Assembly (NCBI GenBank): GCA_030695305.1
Contig: JAUYTB010000341.1
Coordinates: 1 to 33,417 of the forward strand
DNA from: Bacteroidales bacterium
GTDB lineage: Bacteria > Bacteroidota > Bacteroidia > Bacteroidales > UBA932
Reading direction: 5' to 3'
DNA length: 33,417 nt
Shown here: one piece after another, positions 8,599 through 18,498 of the stretch
Layout: each line of letters starts with the position of its first letter
Position numbering within the stretch: the first letter of the stretch is position 1
Translations under genes and position numbers: made by a program
The notes under the pieces: model-generated
Database searches by the model: none
Told to the model about the DNA's origin: nothing
What the model saw: the letters and a program-made list of their open reading frames with translations, nothing else

Positions 8599-10167
8599 AT
8601 GAAAAAAGTTGTAAAAGTCAGCATCGGTAATCTTGCCTTCACAGTTGAGGAGGAGGGCTTTCTTCTCATAAAGGGCTACCTTGACGAACTTCACGATTAT
8701 TATGATTCAAATGTAAACGGAGATGAGATAATTGAGGGGATAGAGGAGAGGATGGCAGAGCTCTTTACAGAGAAAAGCGGCTTTGGTTCTGTTGTTACAA
8801 CTGATGTAATCAGAGACGTTATAACAATACTGGGACGTCCGGATGTAATAGTTGAGGAGCAGTCGGAGTACAGGAGTGACTCTTCAGGAGGCACAAGAAG
8901 ATCAGTTCCTAAGAGACTATACAGAAATCCGGAAAATAAGGTACTTGGTGGAGTTTGCAGTGGACTTGCTGCATACACATCTATGGATGTGTCTCTTATA
9001 AGAATCCTGTGTGTTATTCTATTTGTAGGATTCTCTTTCTTGGGTTTTCTTCATGTTGGCAGCGGCTCATTTATGTTTATTGCATACATAATACTCTGGA
9101 TTGTAATTCCGGAGGCAAAAACAGTTGAGCAGAGATGCGCTATGTATGGAGAGCCAATGGATCTCTCAAACATTGAGAGAGACCTGGAGAGAGGTGCAAG
9201 AAAAATTGGCAAAGGAATAAGAAGAGCATCCAGAGAGGGAGCCGAGGTTATGGGCGGTTTTGCACGTGTACTCTCAAAGGCAGTATCAATATTTTTGATT
9301 GCCATATCCCTTATTGCTATCACATCTCTATCATTCCTGTTTCTTGGAATAGAGGTGTTCAAGGGGATTATTCCTATTGATCTTATGGATTATGTAGCTC
9401 TTGGTATAGAGAACACATTGTATCTTAAGCTGGCATTCCTGGGAGTTATATTTCTACCTCTGTTTGGTATGCTTTACGGAGGCGTACAGCTACTTTTTGG
9501 CTTTCGCCCACCACGTATCAGACCAGGTTTGATAATATTTCTGCTTTGGTTACTCTCACTTCTCTCATTTGGGTTCCTTGCAGTAAAATCTTCCAGACCT
9601 TTCTGGGATGAGGAGTCTGCATCAGCAGAGAAAGCTCTGACAACCAACTCCGACACAATTTATGTTAAGTTTGCTTCAGCCACACCGCCCCCGATTTCCA
9701 GAATAATGCTAGAAGCAGGATACTCAAATTACACACTCTTTTGGATGGATCAAGATGAGCAGGGGGGTAACATTGTTGTGTTTCCGGAGCTCAAGATTGT
9801 TAGACAGAGCGCTTCTGAGATTTCAAGAATCAGATACAGAACACGTGCGTTTGGTCACGACTATACCGAATCTATGCTCAAGGCCAGAAATACACTTCCG
9901 GGATTTGAGATTCAGGATTCGTTAATAACAATAGGCTCTGCTGTTTACAGTAAAGATAATAAGTGGGATGGAACGACGCAAAACATAACTCTTTATATAC
10001 CGGAAGGTGTGCAAGTTATAGTGAAAGAGCCATTTGAGCACGATTTTAAGACAAGAACCAGAAAGGAGTGGTTTTTTAACAACAAAGATTTTATGCGCAG
10101 AGATTGGGAGAGAAGTGTATACAGGAGCAGGGACTGGAGAAGATGGGATAAATACAATAACAGATAG
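8599..10167 (+). CDS. PspC domain-containing multi-pass membrane protein with C-terminal extracytoplasmic region
   Basis: RLYRNPENKVLGGVCSGLAAYTSMDVSLIRILCVILF...IVIPEA PspC domain; several hydrophobic segments; N-terminal domain paralogous to 7681-8244. Confidence 0.9.
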   Translation: MKKVVKVSIGNLAFTVEEEGFLLIKGYLDELHDYYDSNVNGDEIIEGIEERMAELFTEKSGFGSVVTTDVIRDVITILGRPDVIVEEQSEYRSDSSGGTRRSVPKRLYRNPENKVLGGVCSGLAAYTSMDVSLIRILCVILFVGFSFLGFLHVGSGSFMFIAYIILWIVIPEAKTVEQRCAMYGEPMDLSNIERDLERGARKIGKGIRRASREGAEVMGGFARVLSKAVSIFLIAISLIAITSLSFLFLGIEVFKGIIPIDLMDYVALGIENTLYLKLAFLGVIFLPLFGMLYGGVQLLFGFRPPRIRPGLIIFLLWLLSLLSFGFLAVKSSRPFWDEESASAEKALTTNSDTIYVKFASATPPPISRIMLEAGYSNYTLFWMDQDEQGGNIVVFPELKIVRQSASEISRIRYRTRAFGHDYTESMLKARNTLPGFEIQDSLITIGSAVYSKDNKWDGTTQNITLYIPEGVQVIVKEPFEHDFKTRTRKEWFFNNKDFMRRDWERSVYRSRDWRRWDKYNNR

Positions 10168-10176
10168 ATGAAAAGA

Positions 10177-10210
10177 GCTCTCTGTTCCACCGAAACAGAG
10201 AGCCCTTTTT
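10177..10210. terminator. Bidirectional terminator between convergent pspC-like and kbl genes
   Basis: GCTCTCTGTT (10177-10186) / AACAGAGAGC (10194-10203) with flanking A- and T-runs. Confidence 0.85.
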
Positions 10211-10227
10211 ATATTGACAATATCTCG

Positions 10228-11418
10228 TTATTTAATTACACCCAGCTCTTTACCAACTTTTGTAAAGGCAGCAACACATTTATCCAGGTGCTCTGTCTCG
10301 TGACCGGCACTTATCTGAACGCGGATCCTTGCCTGATCTTTTGGAACCACAGGAAAATAGAATCCAATAACATAAATTCCCTCTTCCAGCATTTTTGCTG
10401 CAACATTTTGAGAGAGTTTTGCGTCATATAGCATTACAGCACAAATTGCAGACTGGGTTGGCTTAATATCAAACCCGGCAGCAACCATCTTCTCAACAAA
10501 ATATTTTGTGTTTTTGTGGAGTTTGTCCTGAAGATCGTTGTTCTTTGACATCATATCAAACATTGCGCTGCCTGCGGCGGCTACCATTGGAGGAATAGAG
10601 TTGGAGAAGAGGTATGGTCTGGAACGCTGACGCAGCATCTCAATAATCTCTTTTTTTCCTGTGGTAAATCCACCTATTGCTCCTCCGAATGCCTTTCCAA
10701 GAGTTCCGGTGATAATCTCAATCTTTCCCTTAAGATCAAAGAGTTCGGTTGTTCCGCGACCGCTCTCACCCACAACTCCGGCAGAGTGTGATTCATCAAC
10801 CATAACCATTGCATTGTATTTACCTGCAAGCTCATAGATTTTGTCTAGCGGGGCGACGTTTCCATCCATAGAGAAGACGCCATCTGTTACTATTAGGCGA
10901 AACCTCTGTGCTTGTGCAACTTTAAGGCAGTTCTCAAGCTCCTCCATGTTTGCATTGGCATAGCGGTATCTCTGTGCTTTGCAGAGTCTTACGCCGTCTA
11001 TGATAGATGCGTGATTGAGTGAATCAGATATAATAGCATCCTCTTCTCCCAACAGTGGCTCAAAAACGCCTCCGTTGGCATCAAAACAGGCGGCATAGAG
11101 TATAGTATCCTCGGTTCCAAAAAACTCTGCAATTCTCTTCTCAAGCTCCAGATGCAGATCCTGAGTTCCGCAAATAAAGCGAACACTGGACATTCCGAAT
11201 CCGTGACTCTTTAGAGCAGCAGCAGCAGCATCTGCAAGAACAGGACTGTTTGACAGCCCCAGATAGTTGTTTGCACAAAAGTTGAGAACCTCCTGTCCGG
11301 AGTCTATCTTAATCTTTGCCTGTTGAGGAGTAACAATCACTCTCTCTTTCTTATAGAGACCGGCCTCTACAATATTATTAATCTCATTTTGCAGGTACTC
11401 TTTAAAATTCTTATACAT
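10228..11418 (-). CDS. kbl: Glycine C-acetyltransferase / 2-amino-3-ketobutyrate CoA ligase
   Basis: NFCANNYLGLSNSP, SVRFICGTQDLHLELE, DSLNHASIIDGVRLCKA, VDESHSAGVVGESGRGT, ITGTLGKAFGGAIGGF (PLP lysine); typical Kbl. Confidence 0.95.
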   Translation of the reverse strand: MYKNFKEYLQNEINNIVEAGLYKKERVIVTPQQAKIKIDSGQEVLNFCANNYLGLSNSPVLADAAAAALKSHGFGMSSVRFICGTQDLHLELEKRIAEFFGTEDTILYAACFDANGGVFEPLLGEEDAIISDSLNHASIIDGVRLCKAQRYRYANANMEELENCLKVAQAQRFRLIVTDGVFSMDGNVAPLDKIYELAGKYNAMVMVDESHSAGVVGESGRGTTELFDLKGKIEIITGTLGKAFGGAIGGFTTGKKEIIEMLRQRSRPYLFSNSIPPMVAAAGSAMFDMMSKNNDLQDKLHKNTKYFVEKMVAAGFDIKPTQSAICAVMLYDAKLSQNVAAKMLEEGIYVIGFYFPVVPKDQARIRVQISAGHETEHLDKCVAAFTKVGKELGVIK

Positions 11419-11490
11419 ATTTATAAGGTTTAATATTTTTTTAACAAGTTATTACAAATTTAGCAAGTAAATAATATTTATGGCATAAAA

Positions 11491-11515
11491 TTTGAAAACT
11501 ATTTACGTTTTCAAA
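11491..11515. promoter_or_regulatory. Candidate TetR operator (perfect inverted repeat)
   Basis: TTTGAAAAC-TATTTAC-GTTTTCAAA, 9-bp perfect arms and 7-bp spacer, 46 bp upstream of the tetR ATG. Confidence 0.55.
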
Positions 11516-11561
11516 GTTTCCGGCGTTTTAAATTGTACCGGATTCAGCAAATTCTACAAGT

Positions 11562-12170
11562 ATGGATATAAAGACAATGATATTGGAGAACTCTATGGAG
11601 TTGTTTCTTCACAGAGGTTGCAAAGCGGTGACAATGGATGATATAGCAAAAGAGAACGGCATCTCAAAAAAGACACTTTACGAGCTTTTTAAAGATAAGT
11701 CCGATCTTTTAGAGCAGTGTATTGACTTTTTGCATTGTCAAATGATTAAATATTCCAATGATATGGAGGAGGAGTCAGATAATGTGATGTCACTCCTCTT
11801 TAAAATTCACCAGACACAGTCCGATGTGATAATTAATCTTAAAAGAAATTTTTTTACCGAACTAAAAAGGTACTACTATACAATATATAAGCAGACTGTT
11901 GAGAAGTTTATGAAGTACCATATGGAGAGGACTCGGGTGTATCTCGCCAAAGGACAGAGAGAGGGGCTGATTATAGAGAACATAGATACAGAGCTTGTAT
12001 CAAAGATTATTATTGAGATCTCAAATTTACTTGAAGAGTCGGAGCTCTTCTCATTTAAGATGCACTCCAGAAAAGAGCTCTTTGCAGAGGTTGTAATCCT
12101 CTATTTTAGAGGGATAGCAACAGAAAAGGGGAGAGAGATAATTGATGAATATATTACTAAAACAAATTAA
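11562..12170 (+). CDS. TetR/AcrR family transcriptional regulator
   Basis: N-terminal HTH MILENSMELFLHRGCKAVTMDDIAKENGISKKTLYELFKDKSDLL; upstream of RND efflux genes. Confidence 0.94.
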   Translation: MDIKTMILENSMELFLHRGCKAVTMDDIAKENGISKKTLYELFKDKSDLLEQCIDFLHCQMIKYSNDMEEESDNVMSLLFKIHQTQSDVIINLKRNFFTELKRYYYTIYKQTVEKFMKYHMERTRVYLAKGQREGLIIENIDTELVSKIIIEISNLLEESELFSFKMHSRKELFAEVVILYFRGIATEKGREIIDEYITKTN

Positions 12171-12181
12171 TAAAGAAGTTT

Positions 12182-13528
12182 ATGAAATTCCGTACAAAAG
12201 TCAAAGTGGTTGTTACGCTTTTTGCAGTTATACTGGCTATTGGAACAGCCAAAGCTCAACAGCCGGTTATGGAAAATCTGCATCTTACCTTGGAGAGGGC
12301 ATTAGAGATAGCTCTAGACCAAAATCTGAGTGTTAAGATAGCAGATGAAGAGATTAAAAGGGTAGATTGGATTAAACAGGAGAACTGGTATACACTGTTC
12401 CCTTCACTATCTGCCAATGCTCAGTACACTAACAACATCCTGAAGCCGGTCTTCTTCTCCGACTTCTTCCCCGGAGGAAAGATGGAGATAGGATCTACAA
12501 ACAGCTATGCAGTAACAGGAACTATGCAGCTGCCAATCTTCTCATTGGCGATATTCAAGAATATCCAGATGTCCGAGATTGAGATGAAGTCTGCACTTGA
12601 ATCTCTAAGGAGCACTAAAATTGACCTTATAGCACAAGTAAAGAACTCTTTTTATGGGGTCTTAATGCTGGAGAAGTCACTAAAGGTACTTGAGGATAGC
12701 TATAAAAATGCAAGAGAGACTGCAGATAATATTAAGAAAACGTATGAGAACGGTTTGGCATCAGAATATGATATGATAAGATCGGATGTCTCCGTAAGAA
12801 ATATTCTGCCCTCTATCACTCAGGCGAAGAGTGGTCTTGAACTCTCAAAGATGCAGCTTAAAGTTCTCCTCTCCATTGACCTCAACACACCTGTAGTATT
12901 AGAAGGGTCTATATCTCAGATGGAGAGTCAGATAGGAACACCCCCTTCTGCGACAGAACTTTCACTTGAGAACAATAGCAGCATAAGGAGTATGGATATC
13001 CAGATGGAGAGAGTAGATAAAAGCATAGAGCTTATTCGTTCTCAGAGATTGCCTTCATTAGCGGGGTTTGCCAACTACCAGCTACAGATGCAGAGCGAAG
13101 ATTTTACCTTTGGAAACAGATGGACAAACTCTGTAGCTGTAGGGCTTGCTATTCAGATACCTATCTTTAATAAGATGTCTTACACACTAAAGGAGAGACA
13201 GACACAGGTGGTTGCAAGACAGCTTCAGATGCAGAGAGAGCAGCTGGAGAACAATCTGAGTATTGCCCTTGTCAACTCTATTAATGAGATGAATCGTGCA
13301 CAAGTGCAGCTGATATCAGATAAAGAGGCGGTTCGTCAGGCGCAAAAGGGTTATGAGATCTCAAAGGTTAGATACAATACCGGTGCCGGGACACTCCTTG
13401 AGCTAAACGATTCAGAGGTTGCCCTAACAAGAAGCAGACTAAATTTTTACCAGACCATCTATGACTATATTAAGGCAAAGAACGATTTTGAGAAGGTGTC
13501 AGGGGATGACAAATTGATAAACAAATAA
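12182..13528 (+). CDS. TolC family outer membrane efflux protein
   Basis: Signal peptide; LTLERALEIALDQNLSVKIADEEI, SLSANAQYTNN, ISKVRYNTGAGTLLELNDSEVALTRSRLNFYQTIYDYIKAK. Confidence 0.94.
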   Translation: MKFRTKVKVVVTLFAVILAIGTAKAQQPVMENLHLTLERALEIALDQNLSVKIADEEIKRVDWIKQENWYTLFPSLSANAQYTNNILKPVFFSDFFPGGKMEIGSTNSYAVTGTMQLPIFSLAIFKNIQMSEIEMKSALESLRSTKIDLIAQVKNSFYGVLMLEKSLKVLEDSYKNARETADNIKKTYENGLASEYDMIRSDVSVRNILPSITQAKSGLELSKMQLKVLLSIDLNTPVVLEGSISQMESQIGTPPSATELSLENNSSIRSMDIQMERVDKSIELIRSQRLPSLAGFANYQLQMQSEDFTFGNRWTNSVAVGLAIQIPIFNKMSYTLKERQTQVVARQLQMQREQLENNLSIALVNSINEMNRAQVQLISDKEAVRQAQKGYEISKVRYNTGAGTLLELNDSEVALTRSRLNFYQTIYDYIKAKNDFEKVSGDDKLINK

Positions 13529-13571
13529 TAAGAAAATTGAAATATTAAACTGAAATAATTTTAACTCAAAA

Positions 13572-14594
13572 ATGAAAAAGATAACATTAATGCTTCTGTT
13601 AGTTACTCTTTTGGTTGCTGCATGTACCGGTGACGAGTCGGGAGAGACAGCCCAAAAAGAGTATCAGGTTAAAGTTGCCACAATAGAGAGGGCAATTGTA
13701 AGACAAGACTTTGAATTCACCGGAAACATCGAGCCGATGTATAAGAATAATATATCCAGCTCTGCAGCTCAAAGAATAGAGAAGGTATATGCCGAGGTTG
13801 GTACAAGGGTAAAGAGGGGCCAGCTCCTTGTAGAGATGGAGAACATCAACTACGCCTCAGCCAGGATTCAGTTAGAGAACCTAAAGCTGGATCTCTCCAG
13901 AATTGAGGCCCTATACAGAGCCGGAGGAGTGGCAGAGCAACAGTACGATCAGATTAAAACACAGGTAAAAATCTCAGAAGAGAGTCTGGCAAATTTGGCT
14001 AAGAACACAAGGCTGCTATCACCAATAGACGGTATTGTGGTTCAGAAGAATTTTGACAGTGGCGATCTTGCCACAGGGATGCCAATTCTTGTGGTTATGC
14101 AGATGCAGCCGGTAAAAATTCTTATCAACATCTCAGAGGAGTATTTTCCTCAGGTCAAGAGTGGTACACCTGTAGAGGTCTCACTTGATATATACCCTGA
14201 GAAGAGATTTAAAGGAAGTGTGATGCTTGTTCACCCGGTAGTGGATCCAAATACAAGAACATTTGTGGCAGAGGTGAGGATCAACAATCCGGCACTGGAG
14301 ATTCGTCCGGGTATGTTTGCAAGGGCAAGGGTAGATTTTGGCACAAAGGAGAGAGTTGTGGTTCCGGACAGAGCTGTAGTTAAGCAGTCGGGAACGAATG
14401 ACAAGTATGTATATGTGCTGGATGGCGATGTTGTTCACTTTACAAAAGTGGAACTTGGAAGAAGGATTGGACCTATATATGAGGTTTTTAGCGGTATTGA
14501 GGCAGGAGACAAGGTGGTTATTGCCGGGAACAGCTCACTCAAAGACAAGGCAACCGTTAAGGTTGTTGAATCTGCTCTCGATTTAACTCTATAA
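13572..14594 (+). CDS. Efflux RND transporter periplasmic adaptor subunit (lipoprotein)
   Basis: Lipobox (LLVTLLVAACTG), GTRVKRGQLLVEME, LLSPIDGIVVQKNFDSGDLATGMP, NPALEIRPGMFARARV. Confidence 0.94.
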   Translation: MKKITLMLLLVTLLVAACTGDESGETAQKEYQVKVATIERAIVRQDFEFTGNIEPMYKNNISSSAAQRIEKVYAEVGTRVKRGQLLVEMENINYASARIQLENLKLDLSRIEALYRAGGVAEQQYDQIKTQVKISEESLANLAKNTRLLSPIDGIVVQKNFDSGDLATGMPILVVMQMQPVKILINISEEYFPQVKSGTPVEVSLDIYPEKRFKGSVMLVHPVVDPNTRTFVAEVRINNPALEIRPGMFARARVDFGTKERVVVPDRAVVKQSGTNDKYVYVLDGDVVHFTKVELGRRIGPIYEVFSGIEAGDKVVIAGNSSLKDKATVKVVESALDLTL

Positions 14595-14610
14595 AAACGG
14601 AGACTCAATT

Positions 14611-17600
14611 ATGAAAATATACGAAACCGCGGTCAGGAAGCCGGTAACAACCGCCCTGATATTTATAGGGGTAGTAGTCTTTGGACTCTTTTCGTTCACA
14701 AGACTCTCAGTTGACCTTTACCCCGAGATTGAGCTAAATGCGGTAACAATCATGACAACATACTCGGGTGCAAGCGCAACCGATATAGAGCAGAATGTTA
14801 CCAAAAGACTTGAGATGTCGTTGAGTACGGTATCTGATCTCAAAAGAATCACCTCTACATCTAAGGATAATATATCCCTTATAACCATAGAGTTTGAGTA
14901 TGGGACAGATATGGATGAGGCGGTGAATGATATCCGGACGGTGATAGATATGCAGAGAAACTTCCTTCCGGACGATACAGAGAATCCTGTGATTCTTAAG
15001 TTTAACTCATCCATGATGCCGGTGGCATTTATATCTGCAAGAACATCTCAAAACCCTCAGGGACTCTATAAGATTCTCGAAGAGAGAGTTGCAAATCCCA
15101 TCAATAGAATAAACGGAGTTGCATCTGTCTCTATCTCCGGAGCACCTCAGAGAGAGATTCAGGTTCTTGTAGATCCTAAGAAGATGGAGGCCTACAAGCT
15201 GACTGTTGAGCAGATATCCGGACTGCTTGCAATGGAGAATAGAAATATTCCCGGTGGTAACATAGATATTGGATCTGAGACATTCTCGGTAAGGGTAGAC
15301 GGAGAGTTCAAATCGAGTGATGAGATAAGTGAGATTATCGTCGGAAGTTTTATGGGTAAAAACATCTATCTAAAGGATGTAGCTGTTGTAAAGGATACCC
15401 TTAAAGAGAGATCTACAGAGGTATACACCAACGGCGAGCGATCTGCTATGATAGTGATACAGAAGCAGTCCGGATCTAATGTAGTAGAGATAGCAGATAA
15501 AATCAATAAAGAGCTTCCAAAGATCAAAGCATCTCTTCCGCCTGATGTTCAACTGGAGATGGTGCTTGACACATCTGACTTTATAAAGAGCAGCATTAAC
15601 TCGCTCACAGAGACTGTTCTGCTGGCAGGTATCTTTGTAATGATTGTAGTTCTCTTCTTCCTGGGAAGATGGAGGGCAACATTTATAATTATTCTCACAA
15701 TTCCGGTATCCCTGATTGCTGCATTTATCTATCTGATGATAACCGGCAACACTCTTAATATAATATCGCTCAGCTCACTCTCCATAGCAATAGGGATGGT
15801 GGTGGATGACGCTATAGTGGTTCTTGAGAATATCACCTCCCATATAGAGAAGGGGAGTAAACCCAAAGATGCCGCTATCTATGCCACAAACGAGGTGGCA
15901 GTAGCTGTTGTGGCATCTACACTCACTATTGTAGCAGTATTTTTCCCTCTTACTATGGTTACAGGACTTGCAGGTATTATGTTCAAACAGCTTGGATGGA
16001 TAGTAACAATAATCATTACCGTCTCTACAATAGCGGCACTTACTCTAACACCGATGCTAAGCTCAAGGATTCTCAAAAAGAATCCAAAAAGGAGTAAGGC
16101 CTTTATGTTCTTCTATTCGCCAATTGAGAGAGGGCTCAACAACCTTGATTCATGGTATGCAAGGATGCTGGGATGGGCTCTAAAGCACAGATTCCTTGTG
16201 TTTGCCGGCTCCTTTGCCCTTTTTGTCTCCAGTATATTGCTCCTCACAAAGGTAGGAACAGACTTCTTCCCTGCATCCGATAACTCCCAAATCTCAATTA
16301 AGGTAGAGCTGCCTGTTGGGACCAGAGTTGAGCAGTCCAGAAAGCTGAATGAGTATATATACGGAAAGTGGAAAGATAAATATCCAGAGATAGAGGTACT
16401 TCAGGCATCCATGGGGCAGTCGGACGGATCAAATATATTTATGTCTCTTGGAAGTTCCGGAACTCATCTTATAACCCTAACAGCCAGATTATCTGACTCA
16501 AGAAGCCGTAAACGGGATATTTTTGAGATTTCCGACCTTATGAGAGAAGATCTTATGGCAATACCGGAGCTCTATCGCTTTGAGGTGATTCCGGGAGGGT
16601 CAAACGAGGGTATGGGCTCAGGTGGATCCAACCTGGAGCTGAATGTGTTGGGATACAACATGGATGACGCTGCAGTTGTGGCAGAGAAGGTGGCAGAGAT
16701 CATGCGCAATACACAAGGTTTACGCGATGTAAAGCTTAGCAGAGAGGATTATATGCCTCAGCTTAGAGTTCAGTTCGATCGTAAGAAGCTTGCCATGAAC
16801 GGAATCACACTAACAAGTGCGGCAACAGTGGTAAGAAACCGAATTAATGGAGTAATCACCACAAGGTATCGTGAAGATGGAGAGGAGTACGATATAGTTG
16901 TAAGGAATAGTCTTGACCACAGGTCAGATATCGAGGATATCAAATCTATACAGCTCTATAACTCCCAGGGCAGAATGATACGTCTTAGCGAGGTTGGAGA
17001 GGTACTGGAAGATTTTGCTCCGCCTTCAATTGAGCACCTGGACAGAGAGAGGGTTATAAAGGTAACCGGCTCTATCTATAACAGAGCTCTTGGAGATATA
17101 GCAAAGGAGGTTACAGCGCAGACAGATATTCTGCCACTTCCTCAAAATATAGTTATAAAGATGTCGGGATCTTACGAAGAGCAGCAGGAGTCCTTTGCAG
17201 ATATGTTAACACTTCTGTTACTTGTTGTGATGCTCACATATATAGTAATGGCTGCTCAGTTTGAGTCGTTTAGAGATCCGTTTATAATCATGTTTTCTCT
17301 CCCGTTTGCCTTTACAGGAGTTTTTGCAGCACTTTGGCTTACAGATACTTCTCTTAGTCTAATTGCACTCATTGGAGCTGTCATGCTTGTGGGTATTGTG
17401 GTGAAAAACGGAATTGTTCTGATAGACTATATTAACCTCAATAAAGAGAGGGGAATGAGTGTAATGCGCTCTGTAGTCTCCGGAGGGCGTTCGCGTCTGC
17501 GTCCGGTACTGATGACAACACTCACCACTATTCTTGGTATGCTCCCTATGGCCATAGGTATAGGGGAGGGCTCCGAGATATGGCAGCCGATGGGTATCTC

Positions 17601-17733
17601 TATTATTGGTGGGCTTACTGTCTCTACAATTCTAACTCTGGTAGTTATCCCAACGGTATATTGTTCATTCCATGCAGGAGATATTAAGAGAAAGAGGAGA
17701 GCAAATGCCAGACTTAACAAGAGTTCTAATTAA
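14611..17733 (+). CDS. Efflux RND transporter permease subunit
   Basis: 1040 aa; AcrB/MdtC-like motifs VTIMTTYSGASATDIEQNVTKRLE, LSIAIGMVVDDAIVVLENI, GRSRLRPVLMTTLTTILGMLPMAIGIGEGSEIWQPMGISIIGGL. Confidence 0.97.
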   Translation: MKIYETAVRKPVTTALIFIGVVVFGLFSFTRLSVDLYPEIELNAVTIMTTYSGASATDIEQNVTKRLEMSLSTVSDLKRITSTSKDNISLITIEFEYGTDMDEAVNDIRTVIDMQRNFLPDDTENPVILKFNSSMMPVAFISARTSQNPQGLYKILEERVANPINRINGVASVSISGAPQREIQVLVDPKKMEAYKLTVEQISGLLAMENRNIPGGNIDIGSETFSVRVDGEFKSSDEISEIIVGSFMGKNIYLKDVAVVKDTLKERSTEVYTNGERSAMIVIQKQSGSNVVEIADKINKELPKIKASLPPDVQLEMVLDTSDFIKSSINSLTETVLLAGIFVMIVVLFFLGRWRATFIIILTIPVSLIAAFIYLMITGNTLNIISLSSLSIAIGMVVDDAIVVLENITSHIEKGSKPKDAAIYATNEVAVAVVASTLTIVAVFFPLTMVTGLAGIMFKQLGWIVTIIITVSTIAALTLTPMLSSRILKKNPKRSKAFMFFYSPIERGLNNLDSWYARMLGWALKHRFLVFAGSFALFVSSILLLTKVGTDFFPASDNSQISIKVELPVGTRVEQSRKLNEYIYGKWKDKYPEIEVLQASMGQSDGSNIFMSLGSSGTHLITLTARLSDSRSRKRDIFEISDLMREDLMAIPELYRFEVIPGGSNEGMGSGGSNLELNVLGYNMDDAAVVAEKVAEIMRNTQGLRDVKLSREDYMPQLRVQFDRKKLAMNGITLTSAATVVRNRINGVITTRYREDGEEYDIVVRNSLDHRSDIEDIKSIQLYNSQGRMIRLSEVGEVLEDFAPPSIEHLDRERVIKVTGSIYNRALGDIAKEVTAQTDILPLPQNIVIKMSGSYEEQQESFADMLTLLLLVVMLTYIVMAAQFESFRDPFIIMFSLPFAFTGVFAALWLTDTSLSLIALIGAVMLVGIVVKNGIVLIDYINLNKERGMSVMRSVVSGGRSRLRPVLMTTLTTILGMLPMAIGIGEGSEIWQPMGISIIGGLTVSTILTLVVIPTVYCSFHAGDIKRKRRANARLNKSSN

Positions 17734-17753
17734 CTTATAAAAACAGAAAAGCG

Positions 17754-18047
17754 ATGAAAGCAATTATGATAATATATAATCAGGCGCACTCCGCTGTTGT
17801 TATGGATATTCTCAATGGATGCAATGTGAGAGGTTTTACAAAATGGACAGATGTTCAGGGGAGGGGTTCGGTCAAGGGCGAACCCCACTACGGGACTCAT
17901 GCATGGCCCTCAAAAAACATGGCAACCATGGCTGTTGTAGAGGAGGAGATGGTTCACACTCTTACAGCAGAACTAAAGAGGTTGAATGCAGAATCGGAAG
18001 ATCAGGGACTCAGGGCTTTTGTCTGGGATGCAGACTCCGTTGTTTAG
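17754..18047 (+). CDS. Small PII-like (nitrogen-regulatory P-II fold) protein
   Basis: 97 aa; MKAIMIIYNQAHSAVVMDILNGCNVRGFTKWTDVQGRGSVKGEPHYGTHAWPSKNMATMAVVEEEMVHTLTAELKRL resembles a PII/CutA-like ferredoxin fold with a T-loop-like central segment; 21 bp after the RND gene. Confidence 0.7.
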   Translation: MKAIMIIYNQAHSAVVMDILNGCNVRGFTKWTDVQGRGSVKGEPHYGTHAWPSKNMATMAVVEEEMVHTLTAELKRLNAESEDQGLRAFVWDADSVV

Positions 18048-18067
18048 TGGTGTTTAGGGAAAGGTAT

Positions 18068-18087
18068 AAAAACCGAGTAGGTTTTTT
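18068..18087 (+). terminator. Weak candidate terminator after the RND/PII-like operon
   Basis: AAAAACC-GAGTA-GGTTTTTT; short 7-bp AT-rich stem. Confidence 0.4.
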
Positions 18088-18153
18088 AAAAAAAACATAG
18101 TAAATTAGCAGTCGTAATAAAAATCTAAGTACAAATCATTAAAATATTCTAAA

Positions 18154-18471
18154 ATGGCAATAGCAGTAAATGACTCAAATTTTAACGAAATAGTTATTAA
18201 GTCCGACAAACCTGTAGTTATTGATTTCTGGGCAACATGGTGCGGACCATGCCGTATGATATCTCCAATTATTGATGAACTGGCTGCAGAGTATGAGGGC
18301 AAAGCGGTTATAGCCAAGTGTGATGTTGACTCAAGTGAAGAGGTACCGGTAAAGTATGGAATCCGCAATATACCTACCATCCTCTTCTTTAAAAACGGTG
18401 AGTTAAAGGATAAGATCGTAGGCTCTACAACAAAATCTGCCATCGTATCCAAGATCAATGAGCTAATGTAG
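18154..18471 (+). CDS. trxA: Thioredoxin
   Basis: PVVIDFWATWCGPCRMISPIIDELAAEYEGK, NIPTILFFKNGE; WCGPC active site. Confidence 0.96.
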   Translation: MAIAVNDSNFNEIVIKSDKPVVIDFWATWCGPCRMISPIIDELAAEYEGKAVIAKCDVDSSEEVPVKYGIRNIPTILFFKNGELKDKIVGSTTKSAIVSKINELM

Positions 18472-18498
18472 AAAAACAGCGATTTAATTCAATTTATT

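Noticed and set aside
18068-18087. Riboswitch or leader ahead of trxA
   Set aside because: Only a short AT-rich 7-bp stem is visible, better read as a weak terminator after the upstream operon.
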